In this document: positions 36,121 through 44,950 of the stretch, in pieces
Layout: the number at the start of each line of letters is the position of its first letter
How positions within the stretch are numbered: position 1 is the stretch's first letter
Source: Salinimicrobium soli
Lineage (GTDB): Bacteria > Bacteroidota > Bacteroidia > Flavobacteriales > Flavobacteriaceae
Assembly (NCBI RefSeq): GCF_048323655.1
Contig: NZ_JBLUWW010000001.1
Location: forward strand, 372,001 to 436,000
DNA: 64,000 nt
Direction: 5' to 3'
Notes under the pieces: generated by a model
What the model saw: the letters and a program-made list of their open reading frames with translations, nothing else
Database searches by the model: none
Told to the model about the DNA's origin: nothing
Translations under genes and position numbers: made by a program

Positions 36121-36609
36121 TTAGTCAAAAATTAAATTTTCTTTAGATTTTATTTGATGAAAGTCTATGGAATATGCCGTAGATACCTGCGGAATTTCTT
36201 TGATCTTTTTAAGCAGAACCTTTTCTGAAAGCATTTCTGATTCTTCTTCTATCTTCAGAAAGAAATCCACTTGTTTGAATTCGGGCATCAGGTACAACTT
36301 TTTAAAGGCAGGCTCTTCATAACCAAAAAAGGAATTCTGGCTTGCGTTTGAAGCAAGTTCTCCTTTTGAGACGTTGCTTACCAAAAAATACCTGCAATAC
36401 TTCTGAAGATCTTCGAATTCATACAGTGCAAAAAGCACCTTAAGGTCCTCCATTTGAAAATCTATGTCCTGACGGGAGCGGGAAAGCCTTAGGTCGAGGT
36501 ACTTGTTCAACTGGAACGCCAACCTGAATTCTTCAACAGAAGAATGGATAGCAATCAGCTTAAATGGCTGCTCAAAAACCTCATCCAGTACCAGTTTATG
36601 CGCCGGCAT
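36121..36609 (-). CDS. IPExxxVDY family protein
   Basis: A 162-residue protein of a Bacteroidota family named for its IPExxxVDY motif; here the motif reads MPEFKQVDF. A pattern of alpha-beta segments is visible, but function is unknown. It lies upstream of pyk with no gap, which repeats the gene order usual in Flavobacteria and suggests a link to glycolytic regulation or a shared transcript only. Confidence 0.93.
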   Translation of the reverse strand: MPAHKLVLDEVFEQPFKLIAIHSSVEEFRLAFQLNKYLDLRLSRSRQDIDFQMEDLKVLFALYEFEDLQKYCRYFLVSNVSKGELASNASQNSFFGYEEPAFKKLYLMPEFKQVDFFLKIEEESEMLSEKVLLKKIKEIPQVSTAYSIDFHQIKSKENLIFD

Positions 36610-36718
36610 ACTTATTCTTCATCGAAGGTTAAAGATAAAAATTGTTTAGCAGAAAATCAGTTTGAAGGGTGGAATTTTCAGAATATATTACGAAAACGTT
36701 GTAGTTTCTGACATTCCT

Positions 36719-37456
36719 TTAAGAAGGTTCAATTTTGTTTTGTAGTGCATAAAAGGCTCTTTTTGATGCCTTTTCTTCAGCCTTCTTTTTAGAGGTGGCC
36801 CTTGCCTTAGCCACCACCCGGCCTTCGATGCGAAGTTTAACAGCGAAATGTTTCAGCTCATCTTTACCGGTGTCTTCATACACCTCAAAGCTGAATTCTT
36901 TCTTCTCTTTTTGGCACCATTCAATTAGTAAACCTTTATAACTTATTACCGTGCCCTCCAGCTGTTCAATATCTACATAGGGTTCTATAACCCTGTCATA
37001 AATGAACTTTTTGACGTACCGGTAACCGCGATCAAGGTAGATCGCTCCAATTAGGGCTTCAAAAAGGTTCCCGTGAATGTTGGTCCCAAATTGGTCAGTA
37101 GAAATGTTCGTCTGGATATGTTTTATAAGGTCCAGATCTTTTCCAAGCTCGTTAAGGTGCTTTCGGCTCACGATCTTGGATCTCATTTTAGTGAGATAAC
37201 CTTCGTTACCGCCAGGCACTTCCTTAAAAAGATGGGAAGCGATCACGGCGCCTAACATTGCATCACCCAAAAACTCCATCCGCTCAAAATTGATGGCGTT
37301 GCCTGCCTCATCTTTTTTGTTCAGAGAACGGTGGGTAAATGCCTTTTTATAATGATTAATATTACGGGGCTTAAACCCCATGATATTTGTTAACGCCATA
37401 AAAAAATTCCCGCCTCTGGAAGAGCGGGAACTTAATATGTTTCTTATAACACTCAT
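36719..37456 (-). CDS. rnc: Ribonuclease III
   Basis: A 245-residue RNase III. The catalytic signature is ERMEFLGDAML, with a second acid in the LFEALIGAIYLDRGY helix, and a C-terminal double-stranded RNA-binding domain (about 170-240). Starting at 37456 gives an N-terminal extension (MSVIRNILSSRSSRGGNFF), which resembles the extension seen in other Flavobacterial RNase III proteins. A hairpin with T-tract lies in this segment (37400-37430). It lies 6 bases after the fabF stop. Confidence 0.94.
   Translation of the reverse strand: MSVIRNILSSRSSRGGNFFMALTNIMGFKPRNINHYKKAFTHRSLNKKDEAGNAINFERMEFLGDAMLGAVIASHLFKEVPGGNEGYLTKMRSKIVSRKHLNELGKDLDLIKHIQTNISTDQFGTNIHGNLFEALIGAIYLDRGYRYVKKFIYDRVIEPYVDIEQLEGTVISYKGLLIEWCQKEKKEFSFEVYEDTGKDELKHFAVKLRIEGRVVAKARATSKKKAEEKASKRAFYALQNKIEPS
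37400..37430 (-). promoter_or_regulatory. Terminator-like hairpin inside the first codons of rnc
   Basis: On the minus strand TTCCCGC pairs with GCGGGAA, a TCT/AGA pair extends it around a 3-base loop, and seven T follow at once. It lies in codons 9-19 of rnc, after fabF. As a structure it looks like an intrinsic terminator, so it may reduce rnc expression, or be bound or cut by RNase III. Confidence 0.6.
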
Positions 37457-37462
37457 GGAATT

Positions 37463-38716
37463 TTACTCATCCAGCTTTTTAAAAAGTACGCAGGCGTTAT
37501 GACCTCCAAACCCAAAGGTATTGCTCATGGCCACTTTTACATCTCTCTTCTGAGCTTTATTCAAAGTCAGGTTCAATTCAGGATCAATATTCTCGTCTGG
37601 TGTTTCGTGGTTAATGGTTGGTGGTACTACACCGTGTTCCATTGCCAGAATAGACGCGATTGCTTCCACTGCACCGGCCGCCCCTAAAAGGTGCCCGGTC
37701 ATGGACTTTGTTGAATTGATATTGATGTTCTTTGCGTGCTCTCCAAAAACCTTTTTTATCGCCTTCAGTTCTGCCACGTCTCCAAGCGGAGTAGAAGTAC
37801 CGTGCGTGTTGATCGCGTCAACATCTTCCGGTTTGAGTCCGGCGTTCTTCAGGCAGTTCTCCATTACAGCCACCACCCCAATTCCTTCGGGATGTGGTGC
37901 AGTCATGTGATAGGCATCTGAAGAAAGACCTCCTCCAACTACTTCAGCGTAGATCTTCGCTCCTCGCGCTTTGGCGTGCTCATATTCTTCCAGTATAAGA
38001 GCTCCTGCCCCTTCCCCGAGAACAAAACCGTCACGGGTAGCGTCAAAAGGTCTCGAAGCAGTTTCAGGACTTTCATTACGGGTCGAAAGTGCATGCATGG
38101 CATTGAATCCACCCATACCTGCCGGTGCTACCGCCGCTTCAGAACCACCGGTGACAATAATGTCACTATGGCCTAAACGAATGTAGTTAAGGGCATCAAT
38201 AAGAGCATTGGCTGCAGAAGCACAAGCTGAGACCGTGGTATAATTTGGCCCCATGAACCCGTAACGGATAGAGATATTACCGGGGGCAATATCTGCTATC
38301 ATTTTAGGAATAAAAAAAGGATTGAAACGCGGAGTGCCATCGCCCTTACCAAAATCCAGCACCTCGTTCTGGAAAGTCTCCAAACCACCTATCCCTGCTC
38401 CCCAGATAACTCCAACACGGAGTTTATCAATGGTTTCCAGGTCCAGTTTAGAGTCCTTTATTGCTTCATCTGAAGCAACCAAAGCATACTGTGCGAACTT
38501 GTCCAGCTTTCTGGCCTCCTTTCGATCAAAATAATCTTCAGCATTGAAGTTTTTGATCTCACAAGCGAATTTAGTTTTGAATTTTTCGGTATCGAAATAG
38601 GTAATAGGCGCGGAACCGCTTTTGCCGTTCACCAGTCCTTCCCAGTATTCTTCAATATTATTACCGATTGGTGTAAGTGCACCTAACCCAGTTACTACAA
38701 CTCGCTTTAACTCCAT
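37463..38716 (-). CDS. fabF: Beta-ketoacyl-ACP synthase II
   Basis: A 417-residue condensing enzyme of fatty acid elongation. The catalytic Cys is in VSACASAANAL, His in NTHGTSTPLGD, and His in KSMTGHLLGAAGAVE. It uses malonyl-ACP and acyl-ACP. It lies 16 bases after acpP and 6 bases before rnc, giving the acpP-fabF-rnc order common in bacteria. Confidence 0.98.
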   Translation of the reverse strand: MELKRVVVTGLGALTPIGNNIEEYWEGLVNGKSGSAPITYFDTEKFKTKFACEIKNFNAEDYFDRKEARKLDKFAQYALVASDEAIKDSKLDLETIDKLRVGVIWGAGIGGLETFQNEVLDFGKGDGTPRFNPFFIPKMIADIAPGNISIRYGFMGPNYTTVSACASAANALIDALNYIRLGHSDIIVTGGSEAAVAPAGMGGFNAMHALSTRNESPETASRPFDATRDGFVLGEGAGALILEEYEHAKARGAKIYAEVVGGGLSSDAYHMTAPHPEGIGVVAVMENCLKNAGLKPEDVDAINTHGTSTPLGDVAELKAIKKVFGEHAKNININSTKSMTGHLLGAAGAVEAIASILAMEHGVVPPTINHETPDENIDPELNLTLNKAQKRDVKVAMSNTFGFGGHNACVLFKKLDE

Positions 38717-38732
38717 AAGGATTTTTTACTTT

Positions 38733-38969
38733 TTATTTTTTTGCGTCTTCAATATAAGAGATAGCCTGACCTACCGTAGCAATGTTTTCTGCCTGGTCAT
38801 CTGGGATCTGGATATCGAATTCTTTTTCGAATTCCATGATCAACTCTACAGTGTCTAATGAATCAGCGCCCAAGTCGTTGGTGAAGCTTGCTTCGTTAAC
38901 TACTTCGTTCTCGTCAACGCCTAACTTGTCAACGATAATCGCTTTTACTCTTGATGCAATGTCTGACAT
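38733..38969 (-). CDS. acpP: Acyl carrier protein
   Basis: A 78-residue ACP. The serine in GADSLDTVEL takes the 4'-phosphopantetheine arm. The protein is acidic and helical, as usual. It is the first gene of the leftward acpP-fabF-rnc transcript and divergent from purN. Confidence 0.98.
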   Translation of the reverse strand: MSDIASRVKAIIVDKLGVDENEVVNEASFTNDLGADSLDTVELIMEFEKEFDIQIPDDQAENIATVGQAISYIEDAKK

Positions 38970-39117
38970 AACTTGTGTTTTTAATTTTTAATTAAGTGGC
39001 AAAAATAAAAAACTTTATTTTAAAACCTGTTTTTCCTTCAAAAATGTGAAGGGAAATTACGGAATTTTCAGTGAAAGCAATTAATTTTACCTCCCAATAA
39101 TTGTTAACAACTCCACA

Positions 39118-39720
39118 TTGCTCACTCCCAGAAAATCAGAAACTAAACAGATCGTAATCTTTGCATCCGGCTCCGGCACCAATGCTGAAAATATTATAAA
39201 GTATTTTCAGAAGTCGGGTAAAGCCAATGTAGTCGCGGTCTTCTCGAATAACCGTTCCGCAAAAGTCTTGCGTCGCGCTCATGATCTGGGGGTAAAAGCC
39301 CTGCATTTTGACCGGGAAGCCCTCTATGACAGTAAGGAAGTTCTAAACCTCCTGAAGGACATAAAACCCGACCTGATTGTGCTGGCAGGATTTCTCTGGA
39401 TCTTTCCAAAGAATATTCTCAAAGCTTTTCCAAACAAGGTGATCAATATTCACCCTGCCTTACTACCTAAATATGGAGGAAAAGGCATGTACGGAATGAA
39501 TGTACATCGTGCTGTGGTTGATCAAAAAGAGATGGAAACCGGCATCAGCATTCACTTCGTCAACGATCAGTACGACGAGGGAGAGCTAATTTTTCAAACC
39601 ACAACCCCTGTAGAGCCAGATGATACTGCAGAAGATATTGCCGCAAAGATACATGAGCTGGAATATGAGTACTTTCCGAAGGTAATTGACAAACTCCTAT
39701 TCCCTTCAGAAAATGAATAA
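39118..39720 (+). CDS. purN: Phosphoribosylglycinamide formyltransferase
   Basis: A 200-residue enzyme of purine synthesis that transfers a formyl group to GAR from 10-formyl-THF. Motifs: FASGSGTNAENI, HPALLPKYGGKGMYG and the HxD-bearing ISIHFVNDQYDEGELI. The start is given as TTG at 39118, because no ATG or GTG is available before the nucleotide motif and the N-terminus would otherwise be lost. It is divergent from acpP and its stop overlaps the rnhA start by 8 bases. Confidence 0.95.
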   Translation: MLTPRKSETKQIVIFASGSGTNAENIIKYFQKSGKANVVAVFSNNRSAKVLRRAHDLGVKALHFDREALYDSKEVLNLLKDIKPDLIVLAGFLWIFPKNILKAFPNKVINIHPALLPKYGGKGMYGMNVHRAVVDQKEMETGISIHFVNDQYDEGELIFQTTTPVEPDDTAEDIAAKIHELEYEYFPKVIDKLLFPSENE

Positions 39721-40195
39721 TGCACAGGTACATGTCTATACAGACGGAGCCGCAAGAGGAAATCCGGGCCCCGGAGGCTACGGAATTGTCATGGAATGGG
39801 TAGGAAAACCTTATAGAAAGGAATTTTCTAAGGGCTTTAAACACACTACCAACAACCGGATGGAATTACTGGCAGTGATCGATGCTCTAAAAAAACTCAA
39901 AAATCCGGAGACCAAAGTAGTAGTCTTTACCGATTCAAAGTATGTAGCCGATGCGGTAGAAAAAGGCTGGGTCTTCAACTGGGAAAAAAAAGGATTCAAA
40001 GAACGAAAAAATGTGGATCTGTGGATCGAATTCCTGAAGGAATACAGGCAGCACAATGTGAGGTTCAAATGGATCAAGGGGCACAACGAACACCCGCAGA
40101 ACGAGCGTTGTGACCAACTTGCCGTGGAAGCTTCAAAAGGAAAAAAGCTGCTCATCGACACCGGATTTGAAGGCGACGGAAATAGCCTTTTTTAG
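39713..40195 (+). CDS. rnhA: Ribonuclease HI
   Basis: A 160-residue RNase H. Catalytic residues are in YTDGAARGNPGPGGYG, NNRMELLAVIDAL, VFTDSKYV and the last acid in RCDQLA. The ATG at 39713 places the first active-site block at residue 8, which is the family norm; the longer frame adds 9 residues upstream. It removes RNA from RNA-DNA hybrids. It overlaps purN, so they are cotranscribed. Confidence 0.95.
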   Translation: MNNAQVHVYTDGAARGNPGPGGYGIVMEWVGKPYRKEFSKGFKHTTNNRMELLAVIDALKKLKNPETKVVVFTDSKYVADAVEKGWVFNWEKKGFKERKNVDLWIEFLKEYRQHNVRFKWIKGHNEHPQNERCDQLAVEASKGKKLLIDTGFEGDGNSLF

Positions 40196-40242
40196 CACAC
40201 TGTTTTTCGCCTGCACACTTTATCGCTTGAAAAACAAAACCG

Positions 40243-40250
40243 TATATTTG
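40243..40250 (+). promoter_or_regulatory. -7 element (TATATTTG) before the PfkB kinase gene
   Basis: An exact TAnnTTTG match, 22 bases before the ATG. A TTG at 40227 is only 13 bases upstream, closer than the usual spacing. Confidence 0.5.
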
Positions 40251-40272
40251 CACCTCATTCTTAAAAAATACT

Positions 40273-41196
40273 ATGAGTAAGTTATTAATAGTGGGAACAG
40301 TAGCTTTTGATGCCATTGAAACCCCTTTTGGTAAAACAGATAAAATTTTAGGTGGTGCCGGAACATATATAGGACTTTCAGCTTCACAATTTGATATTGA
40401 AAGTGCTGTGGTCTCTGCAGTGGGAGAAGATTTTCCACAGGAGTACCTGGACCTGATGAGTGAGAGAAATATTGATATTTCAGGAATTGAGGTAGTAAAA
40501 GGCGGTAAAACCTTTTTTTGGAGTGGTAAATACCACAACGACCTGAATTCAAGAGATACGCTTGACACACAACTGAACGTGTTGGCAGATTTCCAGCCGG
40601 TAGTGCCTGAAAACTTCAAGTCTCCGGATATTGTAATGTTAGGGAACCTGCATCCATTAGTGCAGTTAAGCGTGCTGGAGCAACTGGAACGACCAAAACT
40701 CGTAGTATTGGACACCATGAATTTCTGGATGGACAATACCTGGGAAGATCTAATGAAGGTAATTTCCAAAGTAGATGCCCTTACCATTAATGACGAAGAA
40801 GCGAGACAATTGACCGGGGAATACTCTCTGGTTAAAGCTGCCCGCAAGATCGCCGATATGGGTCCTAAATATGTAGTGATCAAAAAAGGGGAACACGGCG
40901 CATTGTTATTTAACAATGACAGGATCTTTTTCGCTCCTGCCCTTCCGCTGGAAGAAGTCTTTGATCCAACCGGAGCCGGAGATACTTTTGCAGGTGGATT
41001 CACAGGATACCTGGCCCACACAGAAGACATCTCTTTCAGCAATATGAAAAATGCCGTGATCTATGGCTCGAATCTTGCTTCCTTTTGTGTAGAAAAATTT
41101 GGAACTGAGAGAATGCAGACATTGACAAAAGAAGAGGTCCATCAACGGCTGGAAGATTTTAAAGCTTTAACGCAGTTTCAAATAAAACTGACATAA
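40273..41196 (+). CDS. PfkB-family sugar/nucleoside kinase
   Basis: A 307-residue ribokinase-fold kinase. The signature DPTGAGDTFAGGFTGYLA carries the catalytic base; the N-terminal GGAGTYIGLSASQF is a substrate-binding strand. It sits between rnhA and a purF-like gene. A purine-related nucleoside substrate, such as ribose or inosine, is plausible but unproven. It has its own -7 element and is followed by a terminator. Confidence 0.9.
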   Translation: MSKLLIVGTVAFDAIETPFGKTDKILGGAGTYIGLSASQFDIESAVVSAVGEDFPQEYLDLMSERNIDISGIEVVKGGKTFFWSGKYHNDLNSRDTLDTQLNVLADFQPVVPENFKSPDIVMLGNLHPLVQLSVLEQLERPKLVVLDTMNFWMDNTWEDLMKVISKVDALTINDEEARQLTGEYSLVKAARKIADMGPKYVVIKKGEHGALLFNNDRIFFAPALPLEEVFDPTGAGDTFAGGFTGYLAHTEDISFSNMKNAVIYGSNLASFCVEKFGTERMQTLTKEEVHQRLEDFKALTQFQIKLT

Positions 41197-41204
41197 AATA
41201 CCAT

Positions 41205-41229
41205 GCCCTGTAATTTCAGGGCTTTTTTT
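41205..41229 (+). terminator. Terminator between the PfkB gene and purF
   Basis: The stem GCCCTG/CAGGGC with loop TAATTT precedes seven T. It is just 48 bases before purF, which therefore needs its own promoter or read-through. Confidence 0.9.
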
Positions 41230-41276
41230 ATGACTAAGCGCGCGAATAAACAACACATAATAATTACACTTTTACT

Positions 41277-43175
41277 ATGAGTGACGCTCTTAAACACGAA
41301 TGTGGAATTGCACAAATCAGGTTGCTAAAACCTCTGGAATACTATAAGGAGAAGTATGGCACTGCTTTTTATGGGGTGAACAAAATGTACCTCATGATGG
41401 AAAAGCAGCACAACAGGGGGCAGGATGGTGCAGGTTTTGCCAGCATCAAACTAAATACCCAACCGGGTGACCGATATATAAGCCGGGTGCGTTCCAATGC
41501 AGCTCAACCAATTCAGGATATATTCGCTCAGATCAACCAGCGTATCAATCAGGAGATGAAAGACCATCCTGAATATTCTGATGATGTGTCACTTCAGAAA
41601 AAACATATTCCATATATAGGAGAATTGTTCCTTGGCCATGTGCGCTACGGAACCTTTGGGAAGAATAGCGTTGAAGCAGTTCACCCGTTTTTGCGGCAGA
41701 ACAACTGGATGCACCGTAACCTGATTGTTGCCGGAAACTTCAATATGACCAATGTTCACCAGCTGTTCAATAACCTCGTGGAGTTGGGACAGCATCCAAA
41801 GGAGAAAGCTGATACCGTCACCGTGATGGAAAAGATTGGTCATTTCCTTGATGATGAAGTGCGCAAACTCTATAAGAAATTAAAGAAGGAGGGATATACC
41901 AAAGTAGAAGCATCGCCACTTATTGCCGAGCAGCTCAATGTTGGTAAAATCCTGAAAAAATCTGCTAAAGACTGGGATGGTGGTTACGCCATGGCAGGTC
42001 TATTAGGTCACGGAGATGCATTTGTACTGCGCGATCCCGCAGGAATTCGCCCCGCTTATTATTACCAGGATGACGAAGTGGTGGTTGTGGCTTCAGAAAG
42101 GCCGGTGATTCAGACTGTGTTCAATGTAGAATTTGATAAGGTCAATGAACTTCCTCCCGGGCACGCCATTATTACAAAAAAGAGTGGTGAGGTACGCATT
42201 AAACAGATCCTGAAGCCTCTTGAGCGCAAAGCCTGTTCTTTTGAGCGGATCTATTTTTCCCGCGGAAGTGATGCAGAGATCTACCAGGAACGTAAAAACC
42301 TTGGAAAACTCCTGATGCCGGAAGTTCTCAAAGCTATTGATCACGATACCATAAATACTGTTTTCTCATATATCCCGAATACCGCTGAAACCTCTTTCTA
42401 CGGAATGGTAGAAGCAGCACAGGATGAATTGAACAAACAGAAGAATGACACTATTCTTGCTGAAAGGGAGAACCTGACCGATAAAAGGCTGCAGGAGATC
42501 CTTGCTCACAGGTTAAGGACTGAAAAAATTGCCATTAAAGACGCTAAGCTGCGAACCTTTATTACCGAAGACAGTAGCCGTGATGATCTGGTAGCCCACG
42601 TATATGATGTTACTTATGGAGTTGTAAAACCGGAAGACAGCCTTGTGATCATTGACGACAGTATCGTAAGAGGTACCACTCTTAAAAAGAGTATCATTAA
42701 AATGCTGGACCGTACCAATCCAAAGAAAATTGTGGTGGTTTCTTCTGCTCCGCAGATAAGATACCCCGATTGTTACGGAATTGACATGGCCAGGTTGGAG
42801 AATTTGGTCGCTTTTCAGGCAGCCCTTGAACTGCTGAAAGAGAACAATATATACCATATTGTTGAGGAGGTATACCAGAAATGTCTGAAACAGGTTGAAC
42901 TGGACGATAAAGAGGTGAAGAATTTTGTAAAAGAGATCTATGATCCTTTCACCAATGAACAACTTTCTGATAAGATCGCCGAGTTGTTGAGTGACTCAGA
43001 TATTAAAGCTGAAGTAAAGATCATTTACCAGACTGTCGAGAACCTTCACAAGGCCTGTCCTCACAACCTGGGTGACTGGTATTTCACAGGGGACTATCCC
43101 ACCTATGGTGGAAACCGGGTAGTGAACAGAGCCTTCATCAATTTCTATGAAGGAAACACGGACAGGGCCTATTAA
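41277..43175 (+). CDS. purF: Amidophosphoribosyltransferase, long Bacteroidota form
   Basis: A 632-residue enzyme with a class II glutaminase and a phosphoribosyltransferase domain. The catalytic Cys is in HECGIAQI (residue 9), and the PRPP motif IDDSIVRGTTLKKS is near 458-471. It is about 120-170 residues longer than E. coli PurF; the extra sequence lies mainly between the glutaminase and PRPP motifs and at the C-terminus. It makes phosphoribosylamine, the first step of purine synthesis. It closes the purN-rnhA-pfkB-purF run. Confidence 0.92.
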   Translation: MSDALKHECGIAQIRLLKPLEYYKEKYGTAFYGVNKMYLMMEKQHNRGQDGAGFASIKLNTQPGDRYISRVRSNAAQPIQDIFAQINQRINQEMKDHPEYSDDVSLQKKHIPYIGELFLGHVRYGTFGKNSVEAVHPFLRQNNWMHRNLIVAGNFNMTNVHQLFNNLVELGQHPKEKADTVTVMEKIGHFLDDEVRKLYKKLKKEGYTKVEASPLIAEQLNVGKILKKSAKDWDGGYAMAGLLGHGDAFVLRDPAGIRPAYYYQDDEVVVVASERPVIQTVFNVEFDKVNELPPGHAIITKKSGEVRIKQILKPLERKACSFERIYFSRGSDAEIYQERKNLGKLLMPEVLKAIDHDTINTVFSYIPNTAETSFYGMVEAAQDELNKQKNDTILAERENLTDKRLQEILAHRLRTEKIAIKDAKLRTFITEDSSRDDLVAHVYDVTYGVVKPEDSLVIIDDSIVRGTTLKKSIIKMLDRTNPKKIVVVSSAPQIRYPDCYGIDMARLENLVAFQAALELLKENNIYHIVEEVYQKCLKQVELDDKEVKNFVKEIYDPFTNEQLSDKIAELLSDSDIKAEVKIIYQTVENLHKACPHNLGDWYFTGDYPTYGGNRVVNRAFINFYEGNTDRAY

Positions 43176-43184
43176 CGGTGGGTA

Positions 43185-43352
43185 TTTCTGACTTTCGTCG
43201 ATGAAATTATGTAGTTTATCTAATTTCTCTGCACTTCATCTAAAAACGTTCGCAGGACTCATAATATTACTTACCTTAGCATAGCCATAACATAAGTAGG
43301 TTAAGTTCATGGTAGATTTGGGGCAAAAAAGGTGGAGCTATCCACCTTTTTT
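43185..43352 (+). ncRNA. Candidate non-coding RNA or long 3' UTR after purF
   Basis: Between the purF stop and a perfect terminator is 150 bases without an ORF of coding character. It contains a dyad-like TTCGTCGATGAA near 43196, a partial echo (ACTTCATCTAAAA) near 43232, and an end segment TAGGTTAAGTTCATGG before the terminator. It may be a structured RNA or a processed 3' UTR. I cannot assign it to a named family. Confidence 0.25.
43325..43352 (+). terminator. Perfect intrinsic terminator downstream of purF
   Basis: AAAAAAGGTGGA pairs fully with TCCACCTTTTTT over 12 bp with loop GCTA. Both strands have T tracts. Confidence 0.92.
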
Positions 43353-43456
43353 ATTTTATATACTTTCCGGAGCCATTTTTCCCAAGACTAAAGCTTTATT
43401 CATTCAATCCTTTTCCGAAAGATGACTCAAAAATGACATTTTTGAAGCTCTTTTTT

Positions 43457-43640
43457 AGCCACAAATTCACGAATGGATTCTTTTTGGATTCCTGCCTTTT
43501 AGCCACTGATTCACGGATAAATCATCGGCTATTCTAATTTTAACCTTTGGGTATTTTGCCACGAATACACAAATACTTTGTTAGCCCACCAGCCATTTTT
43601 GAGGCAGTACTCCAAAGATCATCCGTGCATCCGTGGCCAC
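43457..43640. repeat. Four degenerate copies of a 17-bp GCCAC repeat
   Basis: The 503-base gap 43176-43678 holds no gene. Copies start near 43458 (GCCACAAATTCACGAAT), 43502 (GCCACTGATTCACGGAT), 43558 (GCCACGAATACACAAAT) and, on the other strand, 43621-43637 (ATCCGTGCATCCGTGGC on the plus strand). They share GCCACNNATNCACNNAT. This looks like a dispersed intergenic repeat; no repeat-associated gene is visible. Confidence 0.7.
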
Positions 43641-43678
43641 AGAAAAAATGTTTCTAATTTTCAACCCAAGATCCTGGA

Positions 43679-44932
43679 TCACATAAGAAAACTCATCATG
43701 ATCCCGGCTGCGACTGCAGATCCTATCACCCCGCTTACGTTGGGAGCCATCGCGTGCATCAATAAATGATTGGAAGGATCGCTCTTGATCCCTTCCATCT
43801 GCACAACCCGGGCACTGTCTGGAACCGCTGAAACTCCTGCTGCCCCTATAAGTGGATTTATTTTATTGTTTTTACTGAGGAACAGGTTCATCACTTTTGC
43901 AAAGATTAGTCCGCCAGCGGTAGCAATAATGAAGGAGGCTGCACCCAAAAGAAATATTTTGATAGATCCTGCTGTTAGAAAGACATCGGCCTGCGTAGAA
44001 GCACCCACTGTTATTCCTAGCAGGATAGTAACAATGTCAATCATTTTTGTCCGTGCAGTTTCGGCAAGCCTTTCGGTAACCCCGCTTTCCTTTAAAAGAT
44101 TTCCGAAGAAGAGCATTCCCAGAAGCGGCATGGCTGTAGGGGAAATAAAGGTGGTCAGTAAAAACCCAATAATAGGAAAAAGTATCTTTTCGAGTTTGGA
44201 AACTGCCCGGGGCGGCTTCATTTTTATCAACCTTTCCTTTTTAGTGATAAGCAATCTCATAATGGGCGGCTGAATTACCGGAACCAGCGCCATGTATGAA
44301 TACGCGGCTATTGCAATACTTCCTATTAAGGTGGGCGCTAACTTGGCAGAAGCAAAAATCGCGGTTGGCCCGTCAGCCCCACCGATTATGGAAATAGCTC
44401 CGGCCTCGTGTACTTCAAATCCCAGGGCAATGGCACCAATGAATGTTCCGAAGATCCCCACCTGTGCAGCCGCACCAAGAAGCATTAACCGCGGATTGGA
44501 AATAAGAGAGGAGAAATCGGTCATGGCTCCAATTCCAAGAAAGATAAGAGGCGGATAAATACCTTTGGTAACTCCGAAATAGAGATAGTTTAGCACGGAG
44601 CCTTCTTCATAGATCCCTACACCTATTCCTTCCTGAAAAGGGATATTTCCCAACATTATTCCCATTCCAATAGGGATGAGCAGCAGCGGTTCATAGTGAT
44701 ATCTGATGGCCAGGAAAATAAAGAACAGCCCAATGCCGATCATTACGAGGTTGGCAGCGTTGGCATTCGCAAATCCGGTGTAATCCCAAAAACGTTCAAG
44801 ACCTCTTACCAGGCCACTGCTGCTTCCTGAATCTGCCGGAAAAAGATCCTGCGCCATGACCGTTCCCTCTAACAGGAACGGGACCAGGTAAAGTATTGCC
44901 AGAATTACTGAAACGGTTAAAAACTTTTTCAT
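43679..44932 (-). CDS. Sodium-translocating decarboxylase beta subunit (OadB/MmdB)
   Basis: A 417-residue, very hydrophobic protein (about 11 membrane helices) of the beta subunit of Na+-pumping oxaloacetate/methylmalonyl-CoA decarboxylases. The family segments are recognisable: GAISIIGGADGPTAIF, which is part of the Na+/biotin site, and NPLIGAAGVSAVPDSARVVQ. It couples decarboxylation of the carboxybiotin to sodium export. It is the last gene of the leftward cluster. Confidence 0.95.
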   Translation of the reverse strand: MKKFLTVSVILAILYLVPFLLEGTVMAQDLFPADSGSSSGLVRGLERFWDYTGFANANAANLVMIGIGLFFIFLAIRYHYEPLLLIPIGMGIMLGNIPFQEGIGVGIYEEGSVLNYLYFGVTKGIYPPLIFLGIGAMTDFSSLISNPRLMLLGAAAQVGIFGTFIGAIALGFEVHEAGAISIIGGADGPTAIFASAKLAPTLIGSIAIAAYSYMALVPVIQPPIMRLLITKKERLIKMKPPRAVSKLEKILFPIIGFLLTTFISPTAMPLLGMLFFGNLLKESGVTERLAETARTKMIDIVTILLGITVGASTQADVFLTAGSIKIFLLGAASFIIATAGGLIFAKVMNLFLSKNNKINPLIGAAGVSAVPDSARVVQMEGIKSDPSNHLLMHAMAPNVSGVIGSAVAAGIMMSFLM

Positions 44933-44950
44933 ACGATTTGGGGCAAATTT

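Noticed and set aside
37380..37456. A later start for rnc, after the hairpin (ATG at 37399)
   Set aside because: The extension MSVIRNI...GGNFF resembles the N-termini I recall from other Flavobacterial RNase III proteins, so the hairpin is best placed inside the gene; this rests on memory, not on a search.
43311..43427. A 38-codon ORF (MVDLGQKRWSYP...) running through the terminator after purF
   Set aside because: It crosses a perfect intrinsic terminator, so a full-length message is unlikely.
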